Positions 8,781 through 17,507 of a stretch of DNA of 64,000 nt are shown here, in pieces; position 1 is the stretch's first letter, and each line of letters starts with the position of its first letter. The notes under the pieces are model-generated. The model searched no databases, had not been told where the DNA came from, and saw nothing but the letters and a program-made list of their open reading frames with translations. Both the position numbers and the translations under genes were made by a program. The DNA comes from Corallincola holothuriorum (GTDB lineage Bacteria; Pseudomonadota; Gammaproteobacteria; Enterobacterales; Neiellaceae): positions 62,001-126,000 of the forward strand of contig NZ_QPID01000010.1 in the NCBI RefSeq assembly GCF_003336225.1, written 5' to 3'.

Positions 8781-10277
8781 TTATCGAGCGAGTGCAAGTT
8801 CTTGTTGAACTTGATCGAAAGTAATAAGTACTTGCTCATTCGGTTGTGCGCTCAGTCGGCTGACGACGATGATTGAGAGTGTGGCGACAATGAACCCAGG
8901 CACGATTTCGTAAACCAGGCTACTCAATGTCGCACCGTCAGCAAGGAGCGGCACATGGCTCCATAGCAGTACAGTGACGGCGCCGGAAATAATGCCGGCA
9001 ATAGCGCCGTGATAGGTCATCTTTGGCCAAAACAGGCTTAACAGCACTAAGGGGCCAAAGGCTGCGCCAAATCCTGCCCAGGCATTACTGACCAGGTTAA
9101 GGATGGAGTTTGTGCTGTCCATAGCAAGCAGTGTCGCCACTATTGCAACGATAGCGACACAAGCGCGCCCCATCAGTACAGCTTGCTTTTGGCTCATCTC
9201 CTTTTTTGTCAGCGCGACAAAAATATCCTCGGTGAGTGAGCTTGAGGACACCAACAGCTGCGATGAGATCGTACTCATGATCGCGGCAAGAATGGCCGCC
9301 ATCAAAAATCCACTGATGTAGGGGTGGAACAAGATTTCGGAGAAAACAATGAATATGGTTTCGGGATCATCTAGCTGCAAGTTGAACTTACTGACATAGG
9401 CGACACCGATAAGCCCTGTGGCCACGGCGCCCACGATGGTCACTAGCATCCAGCTCATCCCTATATTGCGAGCCGTTGATATCTCAGTCACGGAGCGGAT
9501 CGCCATAAAGCGGACGATAATGTGGGGTTGTCCAAAGTAGCCAAGGCCCCAAGCAAGACTTGATATCACTCCCAATACGGTGACTTGCGTCAGCATGCTG
9601 CTGAAATCAGGGATGGTATTCGCTGTCTCGCTTAATACCTCTGCGCCGCTATTGAAATACTGGTAAGCAACGACAGGCACCAACACCAGAGCGATAAACA
9701 TGATACAGCCCTGAACAAAGTCAGTCAGGCTGACAGCAAGAAAGCCACCCAGCAGTGTGTAGGCCACAACAACGCCCACGGTGATGATAATGCCTAGAGA
9801 GTAATCCAAGCCTAAGGTTGCCTGAAACAGTTTGCCTCCTGCGACCAAGCCCGACGAAGTGTAGAGAGTAAAAAACAGAATAATGACGATACCGCTGGTG
9901 ATCTGCAGGGCGCTGTGTTTGCGGCCAAAACGCTCACCAAAAAATTGCGGCAGCGTCAGCGCATCGTTAGCAGCTTGGGTGTATACCCGTAATCGTGGTG
10001 CTACTAATTGGTAGTTAGCCCAAGCACCGAGTAACAGGCCGAACGCGATCCATAGGGTTTCATAACCCATGACAAACATGGCTCCGGGTAAGCCCATTAA
10101 CATCCAACCGCTCATATCGGAAGCGCCGGCAGAGAGCGCTGTGACCTGTGGGCTGACCTTACGTCCACCCAACATGTATTCAGACAGATCGCTGGTGGAC
10201 TTACGATAGGCAAACAAACCTATCAACAGCATGGCGATGAAATACACGGCCAAAGCGATGGCTTTCTCGAAAGACAT
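8781..10277 (-). CDS. putP: Sodium/proline symporter PutP
   Basis: PutP imports proline with Na+ across the inner membrane. It is a 498-residue sodium:solute symporter family member with about 13 membrane helices. Characteristic stretches include SEYMLGGRKVSPQVTALSAGASD near residue 35 and the FGQPHIIVRFMAI segment. Being first in a putP-proB-proA order is unusual, because putP is more often beside putA. This suggests proline accumulation, for example as an osmolyte, rather than catabolism. Confidence 0.95.
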   Translation of the reverse strand: MSFEKAIALAVYFIAMLLIGLFAYRKSTSDLSEYMLGGRKVSPQVTALSAGASDMSGWMLMGLPGAMFVMGYETLWIAFGLLLGAWANYQLVAPRLRVYTQAANDALTLPQFFGERFGRKHSALQITSGIVIILFFTLYTSSGLVAGGKLFQATLGLDYSLGIIITVGVVVAYTLLGGFLAVSLTDFVQGCIMFIALVLVPVVAYQYFNSGAEVLSETANTIPDFSSMLTQVTVLGVISSLAWGLGYFGQPHIIVRFMAIRSVTEISTARNIGMSWMLVTIVGAVATGLIGVAYVSKFNLQLDDPETIFIVFSEILFHPYISGFLMAAILAAIMSTISSQLLVSSSSLTEDIFVALTKKEMSQKQAVLMGRACVAIVAIVATLLAMDSTNSILNLVSNAWAGFGAAFGPLVLLSLFWPKMTYHGAIAGIISGAVTVLLWSHVPLLADGATLSSLVYEIVPGFIVATLSIIVVSRLSAQPNEQVLITFDQVQQELALAR

Positions 10278-10821
10278 TAAGAAACCTTATTTATTAGAGT
10301 TCGAACCAATTTCTGTGTGGCGAGAGAGGGCGGCGGGAATAATGCAGACACCAATAATTAGCCAAAAACAAACATTTTCAAGCGTTTGTTGGCCTATCTT
10401 GTTTATGTAAGCCTTGATTGATAAGACTTTGCGACTGCTCATTTAATACCTTTTAGTGATTAGTTTAGTAAATGTATGTGTACTAATCATTGTCAAGGTT
10501 AAACAATGAGCGAAGTCGTTTCAACTGTTTAATTTCTTATGAAAAACAGAATTTGTTCATAAGTAATTGAAAAGTAAAATTTAAGAAGGTTTGTGCGGTT
10601 GCTTTTTAAAACAGGTTTTATTAAATGCTAGCTGCATTGTGGCCGTTTGACAGTCCAAAACAGCGTCATAATGAATAAGTTCAGCGCACTTTTCCCTCTT
10701 GATTAAGAAAAAAGTGCTTTGTATTCGATTGAATCTCTGTGATCTGTTCGGCGCTATTTATATCTGCACGCTAAAATTTTCGCTGTGGTGCTTTTGTTGA
10801 GTAGCAGCGGGGGGCAATGGC
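10278..10821. promoter_or_regulatory. putP upstream region with candidate operator
   Basis: These 544 AT-rich bases contain no coding frame. An inverted repeat TGATTAGT (10457-10464) / ACTAATCA (10482-10489) lies in a stretch with further TTAGT copies. Closer to putP, GCCAAAAACAAAC (10361-10373) and GTTTGTTGGC (10384-10393) form an imperfect palindrome. Both could be operator or leader structures for putP-proBA. Assigning them to the CosR-like regulator is inference. Confidence 0.4.
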
Positions 10822-11907
10822 TTAGGCCATTTCCGCCAGTAACACACCTTCTAAATTCAATAAAAAACGCTTGCGTGGTAATCCGCCTCCATACCCTGTT
10901 AGTGCGCCATTGGCACCGATCACTCGGTGACAAGGTACCAAAATAGCCAGCATGTTATCGCCGTTGGCCTTCGCTACTGCGCGGGTGGCTGTCGGTTGAC
11001 CTATTGCCTGTGCCTGTTCGCTGTAGCTTCGTGTCGTACCACTGGGAATGGTCACCAATTGCTGCCACACGCGTTGTTGAAAAGGTGTCCCGTTCATCAC
11101 CAATGGCAGATCAAACTGTTTGCGCTGGCCACTGAAATACTCATCCAGTTGCTGCTTTAACAGGCCAAATAGTGGGTGATCACCGGGGGCAAATACGCCG
11201 TTCATTCGTTTGGTTAAGCGTTTTAGTTGGGTGGCCAGCATCCAGCGGTCTACGAACTCCAACAGACAGATCCCCTGCTCTGTTGCGCCTGCCAGTAACG
11301 GCCCTATGACCGAAGGGATCCTAGTTAGCGTGATCAGGGTTTTGTCACCGGTTTTTGTCGGTGGTAGGTCAAACTGCTTTTTAAACGCCTGCTGAAATCC
11401 GCTGAGCGACTCATAACCCAAAGAGAATGCTGTATCGATTACTGATTGGGTAGCAGTGTTATCGTAGCTGAGTTGGCCCAAGGCTTGCCCCATTTTGGTG
11501 GCACGTTGGTAGGCCTGAAAGCTCATCTTGTGGTGTTTTTGAAACCAGCGCCGCACTCGCTCTGGCGATATCCCCATCTGCTTTAGATCGAAATCTTTGA
11601 AGCGGATATCGGGCTGTTGGTGAAGTCGTTCCAACAGTGGTTTTAACCATTCCGGTGGACTGTCTGCAGGGGCTAATGGTCGGCAAATTTTGCACGGGCG
11701 AAAACCACTGTTGGCAGCCAGAGCTGCATCGGCAAAGAAAGCGATATTCTCCCGCTTGGGTGTTTTGGCTCGACAACCAGGGCGACAAAATATCCCTGTG
11801 GTTTTAACACCAATAAGAAACTGACCCTCATAGCGTGTATCACGATCACAGATCGCCTGATACATCTCATCTTCAGACAGTGTGAGTTCATTTAACGGCT
11901 GGTTCAT
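10822..11907 (-). CDS. ada: Ada: DNA methylphosphotriester/O6-methylguanine repair protein and activator
   Basis: Ada removes methyl groups from phosphotriesters and O6-methylguanine and activates the adaptive response. Domains in order: the zinc/methyl-acceptor N-terminal domain (FCRPGC and PCKICRP provide the four Cys), an AraC-type helix-turn-helix (~residues 85-175), an RNase-H-like spacer, and the methyltransferase with active site PCHRV. I chose the ATG at 11907 (361 residues) over an upstream TTG, because it starts just before the conserved domain as in E. coli Ada. Confidence 0.93.
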   Translation of the reverse strand: MNQPLNELTLSEDEMYQAICDRDTRYEGQFLIGVKTTGIFCRPGCRAKTPKRENIAFFADAALAANSGFRPCKICRPLAPADSPPEWLKPLLERLHQQPDIRFKDFDLKQMGISPERVRRWFQKHHKMSFQAYQRATKMGQALGQLSYDNTATQSVIDTAFSLGYESLSGFQQAFKKQFDLPPTKTGDKTLITLTRIPSVIGPLLAGATEQGICLLEFVDRWMLATQLKRLTKRMNGVFAPGDHPLFGLLKQQLDEYFSGQRKQFDLPLVMNGTPFQQRVWQQLVTIPSGTTRSYSEQAQAIGQPTATRAVAKANGDNMLAILVPCHRVIGANGALTGYGGGLPRKRFLLNLEGVLLAEMA

Positions 11908-12044
11908 GGTGAGATGCTCGTTCGGGCTGCGGTTTGATACAGGCACTGTAGCCGATCCTATGTTTAGCCAACACCGAAAAATCGACAACTAATTTGGCAC
12001 GCCACTTATCTGTAAAATAGGCTTGGATTTAGCGGCTGGTTGGG

Positions 12045-12812
12045 ATGCGTATTCGATCGATGGTGATGCTAAAAACGGAGGCACATAAGGTGCGGGCGAA
12101 AACCAAATCTTTGATTCGGAAAATCCATAAATGGCTTGGTTTAGTATTGGGTTTGCAGTTATTGCTGTGGATTTTAGGTGGCTTGTATATGAGCGCCATG
12201 CCTATCGATACTGTGCGGGGACGAGATCTTGCCCGTTCATCGGCGGCAATCGCGGTGCCTGACACACTGTTCCATGTGGAACAATTACTAGAAAATCATT
12301 CACTTCTATTAGGTGATCTTAAATTTCTGCAACTGCGCCCCTGGCTTGACCGGTGGGTATATGAGTGGGCAGATCAGAACGGCGTTAAACTATTTGATGC
12401 ATCTACTGGTGGGCTATTGTCGCCGCTTAGTGATGGGTTGGTTCGTGATGTCGCTAATCAAGACTATACGGGCGCAGGCCGGATTGTCAGCGCCAACCTT
12501 CTTACTGAACTGCCTTGGGAAGTGGCAAGCAGAGGTCAGCCGCTATGGCAGGTTAAGTTTGATGATAGTCGTGGGACGCACCTTTATATCGATCCGGATA
12601 GTGGTAAGGTGGTTGCCCGTCGTAATACCCAGTGGCGCATTTTTGATATTTTGTGGCGGGCACACATCATGGACTATACGGAGGGAGAAGATTTTAATAA
12701 TCCGCTGCTCATCGTGTTTGCTGCTACGGCATTGATTTTTACCTGCTCGGGCCTTTGCCTACTGTGCCTCTCTATCAAGTGGCGCCGCCGTCGAATGCAC
12801 TCCGCACTGTAA
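12045..12812 (+). CDS. PepSY-domain membrane protein
   Basis: This 255-residue protein has an N-terminal membrane helix (~30-52), a periplasmic region (~55-215) and a C-terminal helix (~222-245) followed by an arginine-rich cytoplasmic tail. The first helix follows the IRKIHKWLGLVLGLQLLLW pattern of PepSY-associated transmembrane proteins, and the THLYIDPDSGKVVAR segment is a PepSY strand pattern. Such proteins often accompany flavin- or iron-linked electron transfer. It has no operon partner here. Confidence 0.75.
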   Translation: MRIRSMVMLKTEAHKVRAKTKSLIRKIHKWLGLVLGLQLLLWILGGLYMSAMPIDTVRGRDLARSSAAIAVPDTLFHVEQLLENHSLLLGDLKFLQLRPWLDRWVYEWADQNGVKLFDASTGGLLSPLSDGLVRDVANQDYTGAGRIVSANLLTELPWEVASRGQPLWQVKFDDSRGTHLYIDPDSGKVVARRNTQWRIFDILWRAHIMDYTEGEDFNNPLLIVFAATALIFTCSGLCLLCLSIKWRRRRMHSAL

Positions 12813-12937
12813 TGCGAATTAATATCTAACTCGCTTCACGAATGTTCACCTAATAACAAAAACCCGTAGGGCGAACAGCTACACTATGTTGGATATGAAC
12901 ATTCTGACTAAGCGCTAAGCTTGTCTCCACGGAGTTG

Positions 12938-14095
12938 ATGATGGCAGACAACCAGCAGCGTGTTGCACTTGAAAAAGTGCGTCAGCTGTATCTGTATTAT
13001 CGCTATTCGATGCCTGTGAACGTGGCTATCGCCCTGACTTGGGGAGCGGTACTGTATGGCTACGTGCCGGATCAGCAACTACTGGCTTGGAACTCATTGG
13101 TTATAGGTGTGGTAGCCGCGCGTATGCTGCATAGTCGGCGCCGTACCTTACAGGGGTTCACCTTGCCTGCTCGCCGACTCGAATGGGAGTTTTCAATCGG
13201 CTCAGCTTTGATGGGTTCTCTTTGGGGGGCTGCATCGTGGCAGTTTCTACCTGCGTTACCCGGTTTTTACCAAGCCTTTTTAGTGATCACCGCTTATGGC
13301 TTGGTTAGTGGTGGCTTCGTTTCTATGATCACCTCGCGCCTCTCTTTCAACCTGTTTGCTTGGCCGACGATTCTGCCACCATTAGCTGTGCTGGCTGGTG
13401 GTAATTTGGAGATGCAACTGCCCGCCTTTGGATTGGTGCTGTTTGCGGGCTTCTTTATCTTTTCCACCTACCCGCGGATGGCGCGCCATGTTGAGATGGG
13501 CATTCGTAGCAATATCAAAAATGAATTGTTGGTGGAGGACCTCCGTTGTGCCAATGAGAAGATCACAGCGATGTCTTTACAGGATGCATTAACCGGCATC
13601 AGTAACCGCAGAGCCTTAGATCAGCATTTGGATGAGCACTGGCGTCTTGCGGCACGGCATAAAGATCATATTGGTTTGATCATGATAGATGTCGACAAAT
13701 TCAAAGACTATAACGATGAATTAGGACATCTTGCCGGAGATGAATGTTTGCAAATAGTGGCGCAAGCCATTGCTAGCTTTAGTCGTCGTCCGGCTGATAT
13801 GGCTGCACGTTATGGTGGCGAGGAGTTTGTTTTGCTACTGCCCGATACTGAGCAAAGTGGTGCTGAGTTGTTGGCTGAAGAGGTTCGCGCGCATATCGAA
13901 CAACTTGCCTTGTCTCACCCCACGGTCGCTGGTGGCGTAGTGACGGTCAGCTGTGGTGTTGCCGTGACCGAGGTGTCATCAGATATTTCTTACGATGTTT
14001 TAATTAAAGCCGCTGATAATGCACTGTACAGCGCAAAGAATAAGGGCCGAAATAGGGTAGAATTAGCACCAGAATTGATAAAATCTGGAGAGTGA
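12938..14095 (+). CDS. Membrane-bound diguanylate cyclase (GGDEF)
   Basis: This enzyme makes c-di-GMP from two GTP. An integral membrane sensor of about six helices (residues ~25-180) is followed by a short linker and a GGDEF domain from ~205. The active-site motif is intact as GGEEF (~293-297), and an RxxD inhibitory site (RPAD) lies five residues before it, so product inhibition is expected. Of clustered starts TTG-ATG-ATG after ACGGAG, I use the first ATG. The stop is one base from the yihD start. Confidence 0.9.
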   Translation: MMADNQQRVALEKVRQLYLYYRYSMPVNVAIALTWGAVLYGYVPDQQLLAWNSLVIGVVAARMLHSRRRTLQGFTLPARRLEWEFSIGSALMGSLWGAASWQFLPALPGFYQAFLVITAYGLVSGGFVSMITSRLSFNLFAWPTILPPLAVLAGGNLEMQLPAFGLVLFAGFFIFSTYPRMARHVEMGIRSNIKNELLVEDLRCANEKITAMSLQDALTGISNRRALDQHLDEHWRLAARHKDHIGLIMIDVDKFKDYNDELGHLAGDECLQIVAQAIASFSRRPADMAARYGGEEFVLLLPDTEQSGAELLAEEVRAHIEQLALSHPTVAGGVVTVSCGVAVTEVSSDISYDVLIKAADNALYSAKNKGRNRVELAPELIKSGE

Positions 14096-14096
14096 G

Positions 14097-14366
14097 ATGA
14101 ACGATCACCGCATTTCTGAGCTGCTAGAGTTGCTAGAACCTTATTGGAAAAAACAGGGGCAACTGAATCTGACCGAACTATTGGCGCAGATTGCCGCTGC
14201 CGCCGGGCACACCTCGGGTCTGGAAACCCTGACTGATGACGTTGTCTTTTATCATCTGAAGATGGCTCTGTCAGATAAAGACGCGATGATCCCTGGGATT
14301 GCCAAGGATTGTGAAGATGACTTTAAAACCGCCATCCTCAAAGCCCGTGGTGTGATTAAAGAGTGA
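14097..14366 (+). CDS. yihD: YihD family protein (DUF1040)
   Basis: This 89-residue protein matches E. coli YihD, especially in the C-terminal half (LTDDxxxYHLKM, KDAxIPGIxKD, EDDFKTAIL, ARGVIKE). Its function is unknown. In E. coli it neighbours srkA and dsbA, but here those genes are 14 kb away. It lies one base after the diguanylate cyclase, so they are probably co-transcribed. Its 3' end overlaps the convergent PAS-GGDEF gene by 11 bases. Confidence 0.9.
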   Translation: MNDHRISELLELLEPYWKKQGQLNLTELLAQIAAAAGHTSGLETLTDDVVFYHLKMALSDKDAMIPGIAKDCEDDFKTAILKARGVIKE

Positions 14367-16365
14367 CAGTAGCAGCCCCACTAATGAGGTTGAGGTTAGT
14401 CGTATTATCAACCCGCTGACTGTCATCAGACATCACCCTGTTTCGACCTAGTGCTTTAGCCTGATACAGGGCGATATCTGCCCGTCGATAAAGCTCTGTC
14501 TCTGGCATGTTGGCTTGATAAGCCACAACGCCGATACTCATGGTCACTTTCGGGACTATGTTGGTGTGCTCAATCTCGTTGCGTAACCGCTCGGCGACAG
14601 AAATTGCCGCCGAGATCTCGGTGTGTGGCATCAGCACGGCAAACTCCTCACCCCCCAAGCGGGCAAAGAAATCTGTTTCACGTAGCAATGGATGGATATG
14701 GGAAACAACCGTCTTGAGTACTTCATCGCCCACATCATGGCCATGGGTATCATTAACGGCTTTGAAATGGTCGAGATCGAGGATGGCCAAGCAAAACTGA
14801 TTGTTGGCGTAGCGATCCGCTATTCGGCTTAATCGGTTTAACTCTTCATCAAATCGGCGACGGTTATAAGCACCTGTTAACGCATCGGTGTTAGATAGTT
14901 TAACCAGTTGGCTTTCTAATCTTTTTTGTTTGGTGATGTCGATAAAATTAGCCACATAGTAGTCGACGTTTTGTTGACCCTTTCCGCTATGGATCGCGCT
15001 GGCTTCAAGCCAGATATTCAGTGTTCTGCCATCTGCGCAGATACAACGCATCTCCCCTTGCCAGCGCCCATGGTTGGCAATAATGCTCTTTACGGACCCT
15101 TGGAATTCTTCAAATGATTGGTTTATAGCTTCAAACATCTCCGGCACTTTCTTAACGATGTCACCGCTTTGATAGCCGGTGAGTTGTTCAAATGCTCGGT
15201 TAACGCCTACCAAACGGTTATTCTGATCGGTGATGATGACGGAAGACATGCTACTGATGGCCGATAACATCAGCTTTTGGGTTTTGAATCGGGTCAGCCA
15301 GCGCTGTAACCACAGTGAAGCCACAATACTGATGGACAAGATCAGCGCGAGGCGAAGTAGCCATGAGCTATTGGCTGTGCTGATTGCTTCATGGGTAGCC
15401 AATTGAATGTCGTTGTCTCGGATATGCGTCAGAATAAGCAGGCGTTGGGTGGAGTGAGGCATTAAGCGTTGGCGCAAGTTGAAGTTCACCCAGCGATAGG
15501 TCAGGTAACCCTTGTCTAGGCGAAGCACACCTTCACTATCTGCTTGCATCTTCTGCCATGTGTTGTTGTCGCTCAGCGCTAAGCTAAATTTTTGTCGTGA
15601 AGGGAGGACGTGACCGTAAGCATGTGCCGGATCTTCACTGCGGATATAGTGGCCATCATTGGTCATCACTTCGATGGATAACTGATTAACCCTCTCCTGT
15701 TCATCAATTAAACTCATTACCTCTGACATATCCAGATTGAACAGCACATAGCCTAAACGTTGACCATCAATGGTTAATGGGGTAATCACCCTACCCGCCT
15801 GTTTCAGGGGACGTACAATCTGACCAAATTCTGATTCTACATCGAAGGCGATCACCGCCACTTCACTAGGTTTGAGGTTTTTTGCTTCCAGCATATAGGG
15901 ACGGTTGCCTTTATATTGAAGCTTGTTGGCAACGGCGGCCTCGCCAGATTCTGCGTTGTAGTTGATCCGGATCTTTTCCATTCCTTGGGGGTCGATGAAA
16001 CGTATCTGTGTATACAGGCCAGAGTTTTGTGACAACAAAATCCATTGTTGCTCTACGATTTGGCGCATCTCCGCTGAGTGAGTTTGGGCATAGTGCTTTA
16101 GTGGTGAGTTCTCAGCGAGTAAGCGGATGCTGTCTTCAATATGTTGGAACTTCTGCTGCAGGATCTTTTCCAGCAACAATTGTCCCTTGAGCGCTGCTTG
16201 TTTGGCGACGGTTGTGCGTTCAGATATCAAGCTCTGTTTATGCCAATGGTAGTTATAGTAAGACGCCACCGACAGAATGATTAAAAAGCCCAGCAGCAGA
16301 GGCCAAAGATAGGGCGTGAGCTTTTTACACTGTGTGGTCAACAGCAGGTCGTGGTTATTTTTCAT
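14356..16365 (-). CDS. Sensor diguanylate cyclase: periplasmic Cache-like, PAS, GGDEF
   Basis: This is a 669-residue membrane sensor that makes c-di-GMP. It has a first helix at ~18-36, a periplasmic Cache-like sensor at ~45-330, a second helix at ~336-354, a PAS domain at ~365-480 (VIITDQNNRLVGVNRAFEQLTGY) and GGDEF at ~490-650. The catalytic GGEEF (571-575) and I-site RETD (562-565) are intact, so it should be active and feedback-inhibited. A LysR-type palindrome at 16454-16470 lies ~90 bases upstream of its start. Confidence 0.92.
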   Translation of the reverse strand: MKNNHDLLLTTQCKKLTPYLWPLLLGFLIILSVASYYNYHWHKQSLISERTTVAKQAALKGQLLLEKILQQKFQHIEDSIRLLAENSPLKHYAQTHSAEMRQIVEQQWILLSQNSGLYTQIRFIDPQGMEKIRINYNAESGEAAVANKLQYKGNRPYMLEAKNLKPSEVAVIAFDVESEFGQIVRPLKQAGRVITPLTIDGQRLGYVLFNLDMSEVMSLIDEQERVNQLSIEVMTNDGHYIRSEDPAHAYGHVLPSRQKFSLALSDNNTWQKMQADSEGVLRLDKGYLTYRWVNFNLRQRLMPHSTQRLLILTHIRDNDIQLATHEAISTANSSWLLRLALILSISIVASLWLQRWLTRFKTQKLMLSAISSMSSVIITDQNNRLVGVNRAFEQLTGYQSGDIVKKVPEMFEAINQSFEEFQGSVKSIIANHGRWQGEMRCICADGRTLNIWLEASAIHSGKGQQNVDYYVANFIDITKQKRLESQLVKLSNTDALTGAYNRRRFDEELNRLSRIADRYANNQFCLAILDLDHFKAVNDTHGHDVGDEVLKTVVSHIHPLLRETDFFARLGGEEFAVLMPHTEISAAISVAERLRNEIEHTNIVPKVTMSIGVVAYQANMPETELYRRADIALYQAKALGRNRVMSDDSQRVDNTTNLNLISGAATVTL

Positions 16366-16453
16366 GGTAGCTCAAGTGCTTTATTGGCTTAGCAAGGAGC
16401 GGCGATTTTACGCGCAGCGAGTTGCTTGAAAAATAGCCGTTTAGGTATACTGC

Positions 16454-16470
16454 TATTCAGTAATTGAATA
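16454..16470. promoter_or_regulatory. LysR-type T-N11-A palindrome upstream of the PAS-GGDEF gene
   Basis: TATTCA-gtaat-TGAATA is a perfect 6-bp inverted repeat with a T-N11-A core. It lies between the LysR stop and the diguanylate cyclase start and overlaps a second repeat, ATACTG/CAGTAT-like. A near-identical copy precedes the LysR gene at 17424. Confidence 0.5.
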
Positions 16471-16475
16471 CCTTG

Positions 16476-17372
16476 CTATCGGTATGAAGAAAAGAAGCTC
16501 ATCAGAGCATCAATAAACACCCGCTCTTTTGGTGGTTGATACTGCCTGCCACGATAGATGACATAAATGGTTTGCACGGTGCTGAAGTCGTGCTGGAATA
16601 CTTTCACCAATTTGCCCGAAGTGACTTCGGCTTTGACTTGGGGCTCAGCTAACCAAATCACACCACGGCCATTGAGCGCAGCAAGTACGGCCAGGTTGCC
16701 TGTATCAACGGTAATGGCGCCTGTGACGTCTAGTGGGAAGCTCTTATCATCTTCGATGTAAAACCATGACTCGGGCTTACCGGGGGCAAATAGAATGCGT
16801 ATACAAGGGACACCAATAAGTTCTCTTGGATGGTTAAACGGCCCATATTTCTCGATAAACGCGGGTGTCGCATAATAGTCTCTGGCAACGTTACAAAACG
16901 GGCGCGCCACCAGTTGTTCGTCTTTGGGAAGTGAGAGATGTAATCGCAGGTCCACGTTAAGGGGGGCATCCCCCTCTCTTAGCGTAATGGTGTTTATACC
17001 CAATGATATGTCTGGATAGTCAGCGGCGAACTGATGCTCAAACTCGCCCAAAAACATCATTGCTATACCAGGGAGTGTTTCTATCTCAAGGTGACCACTG
17101 GGGCGGCTGCGGCTGCCTTCTGCAAACTGTGCGGCATCTTTGTGTGCGGATTGGATCCGTTTTGCATGATCGAGAAAAGCGCGGCCAAACTCGGTGAGCT
17201 GAATATGACGCGCCTTACGGTCGAACAAACGTAGTCCTAACTCATCCTCTAGTTGCTTTATTTGCCGACTGACGGTGGGCTGTGGCACATGATGTTTATC
17301 TGATACAGCTGTGAAGCTGCCAAGTTCGGCAACGGCGAGAAAAAACTCTATTTGCTCAATTCTAAATGACAT
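16476..17372 (-). CDS. LysR-family transcriptional regulator
   Basis: This 298-residue LTTR has an N-terminal helix-turn-helix (residues ~3-62: FFLAVAELGSFTAVSDKHHVPQPTVSRQIKQLE) and an effector-binding domain from ~90. Its ligand is unknown. It is transcribed toward the PAS-GGDEF gene, 110 bases away. Near-identical T-N11-A palindromes lie before its own start and before that gene, suggesting autoregulation and control of c-di-GMP synthesis. Confidence 0.9.
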   Translation of the reverse strand: MSFRIEQIEFFLAVAELGSFTAVSDKHHVPQPTVSRQIKQLEDELGLRLFDRKARHIQLTEFGRAFLDHAKRIQSAHKDAAQFAEGSRSRPSGHLEIETLPGIAMMFLGEFEHQFAADYPDISLGINTITLREGDAPLNVDLRLHLSLPKDEQLVARPFCNVARDYYATPAFIEKYGPFNHPRELIGVPCIRILFAPGKPESWFYIEDDKSFPLDVTGAITVDTGNLAVLAALNGRGVIWLAEPQVKAEVTSGKLVKVFQHDFSTVQTIYVIYRGRQYQPPKERVFIDALMSFFSSYR

Positions 17373-17423
17373 GACTAAGGGGGCAACGGGTTGTTATCCA
17401 CAGCTTAGTCTAGGGGACATGAT

Positions 17424-17440
17424 TATTCACTAATTGAATT
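17424..17440. promoter_or_regulatory. LysR-type T-N11-A palindrome upstream of the LysR gene
   Basis: TATTCA-ctaat-TGAATT differs from the copy at 16454-16470 at two positions out of 17. It sits 52 bases before the LysR start codon, a normal place for an autoregulatory site. Confidence 0.5.
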
Positions 17441-17447
17441 TTAGATA

Positions 17448-17478
17448 AAAGAAAGCTCGGGGATCACCCGAGCTTTTA
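17448..17478 (-). terminator. ilvC terminator
   Basis: On the minus strand, AAAAGCTCGGG and CCCGAGCTTT form an 11-bp stem followed by CTTTTATC, about 30 bases after the ilvC stop. Confidence 0.85.
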
Positions 17479-17507
17479 AAAAGGCTTTTGGCCCATCTCC
17501 AGGGTGG

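Noticed and set aside
5703-10277. Ectoine or betaine biosynthesis locus
   Set aside because: Only the regulator resembles those loci. No ectABC, bet or BCCT genes are present in the window.
11908-11988. 27-codon extension of ada from an upstream TTG
   Set aside because: Known Ada proteins begin close to the zinc domain. The ATG at 11907 gives that length, and the extension shows no conserved pattern.
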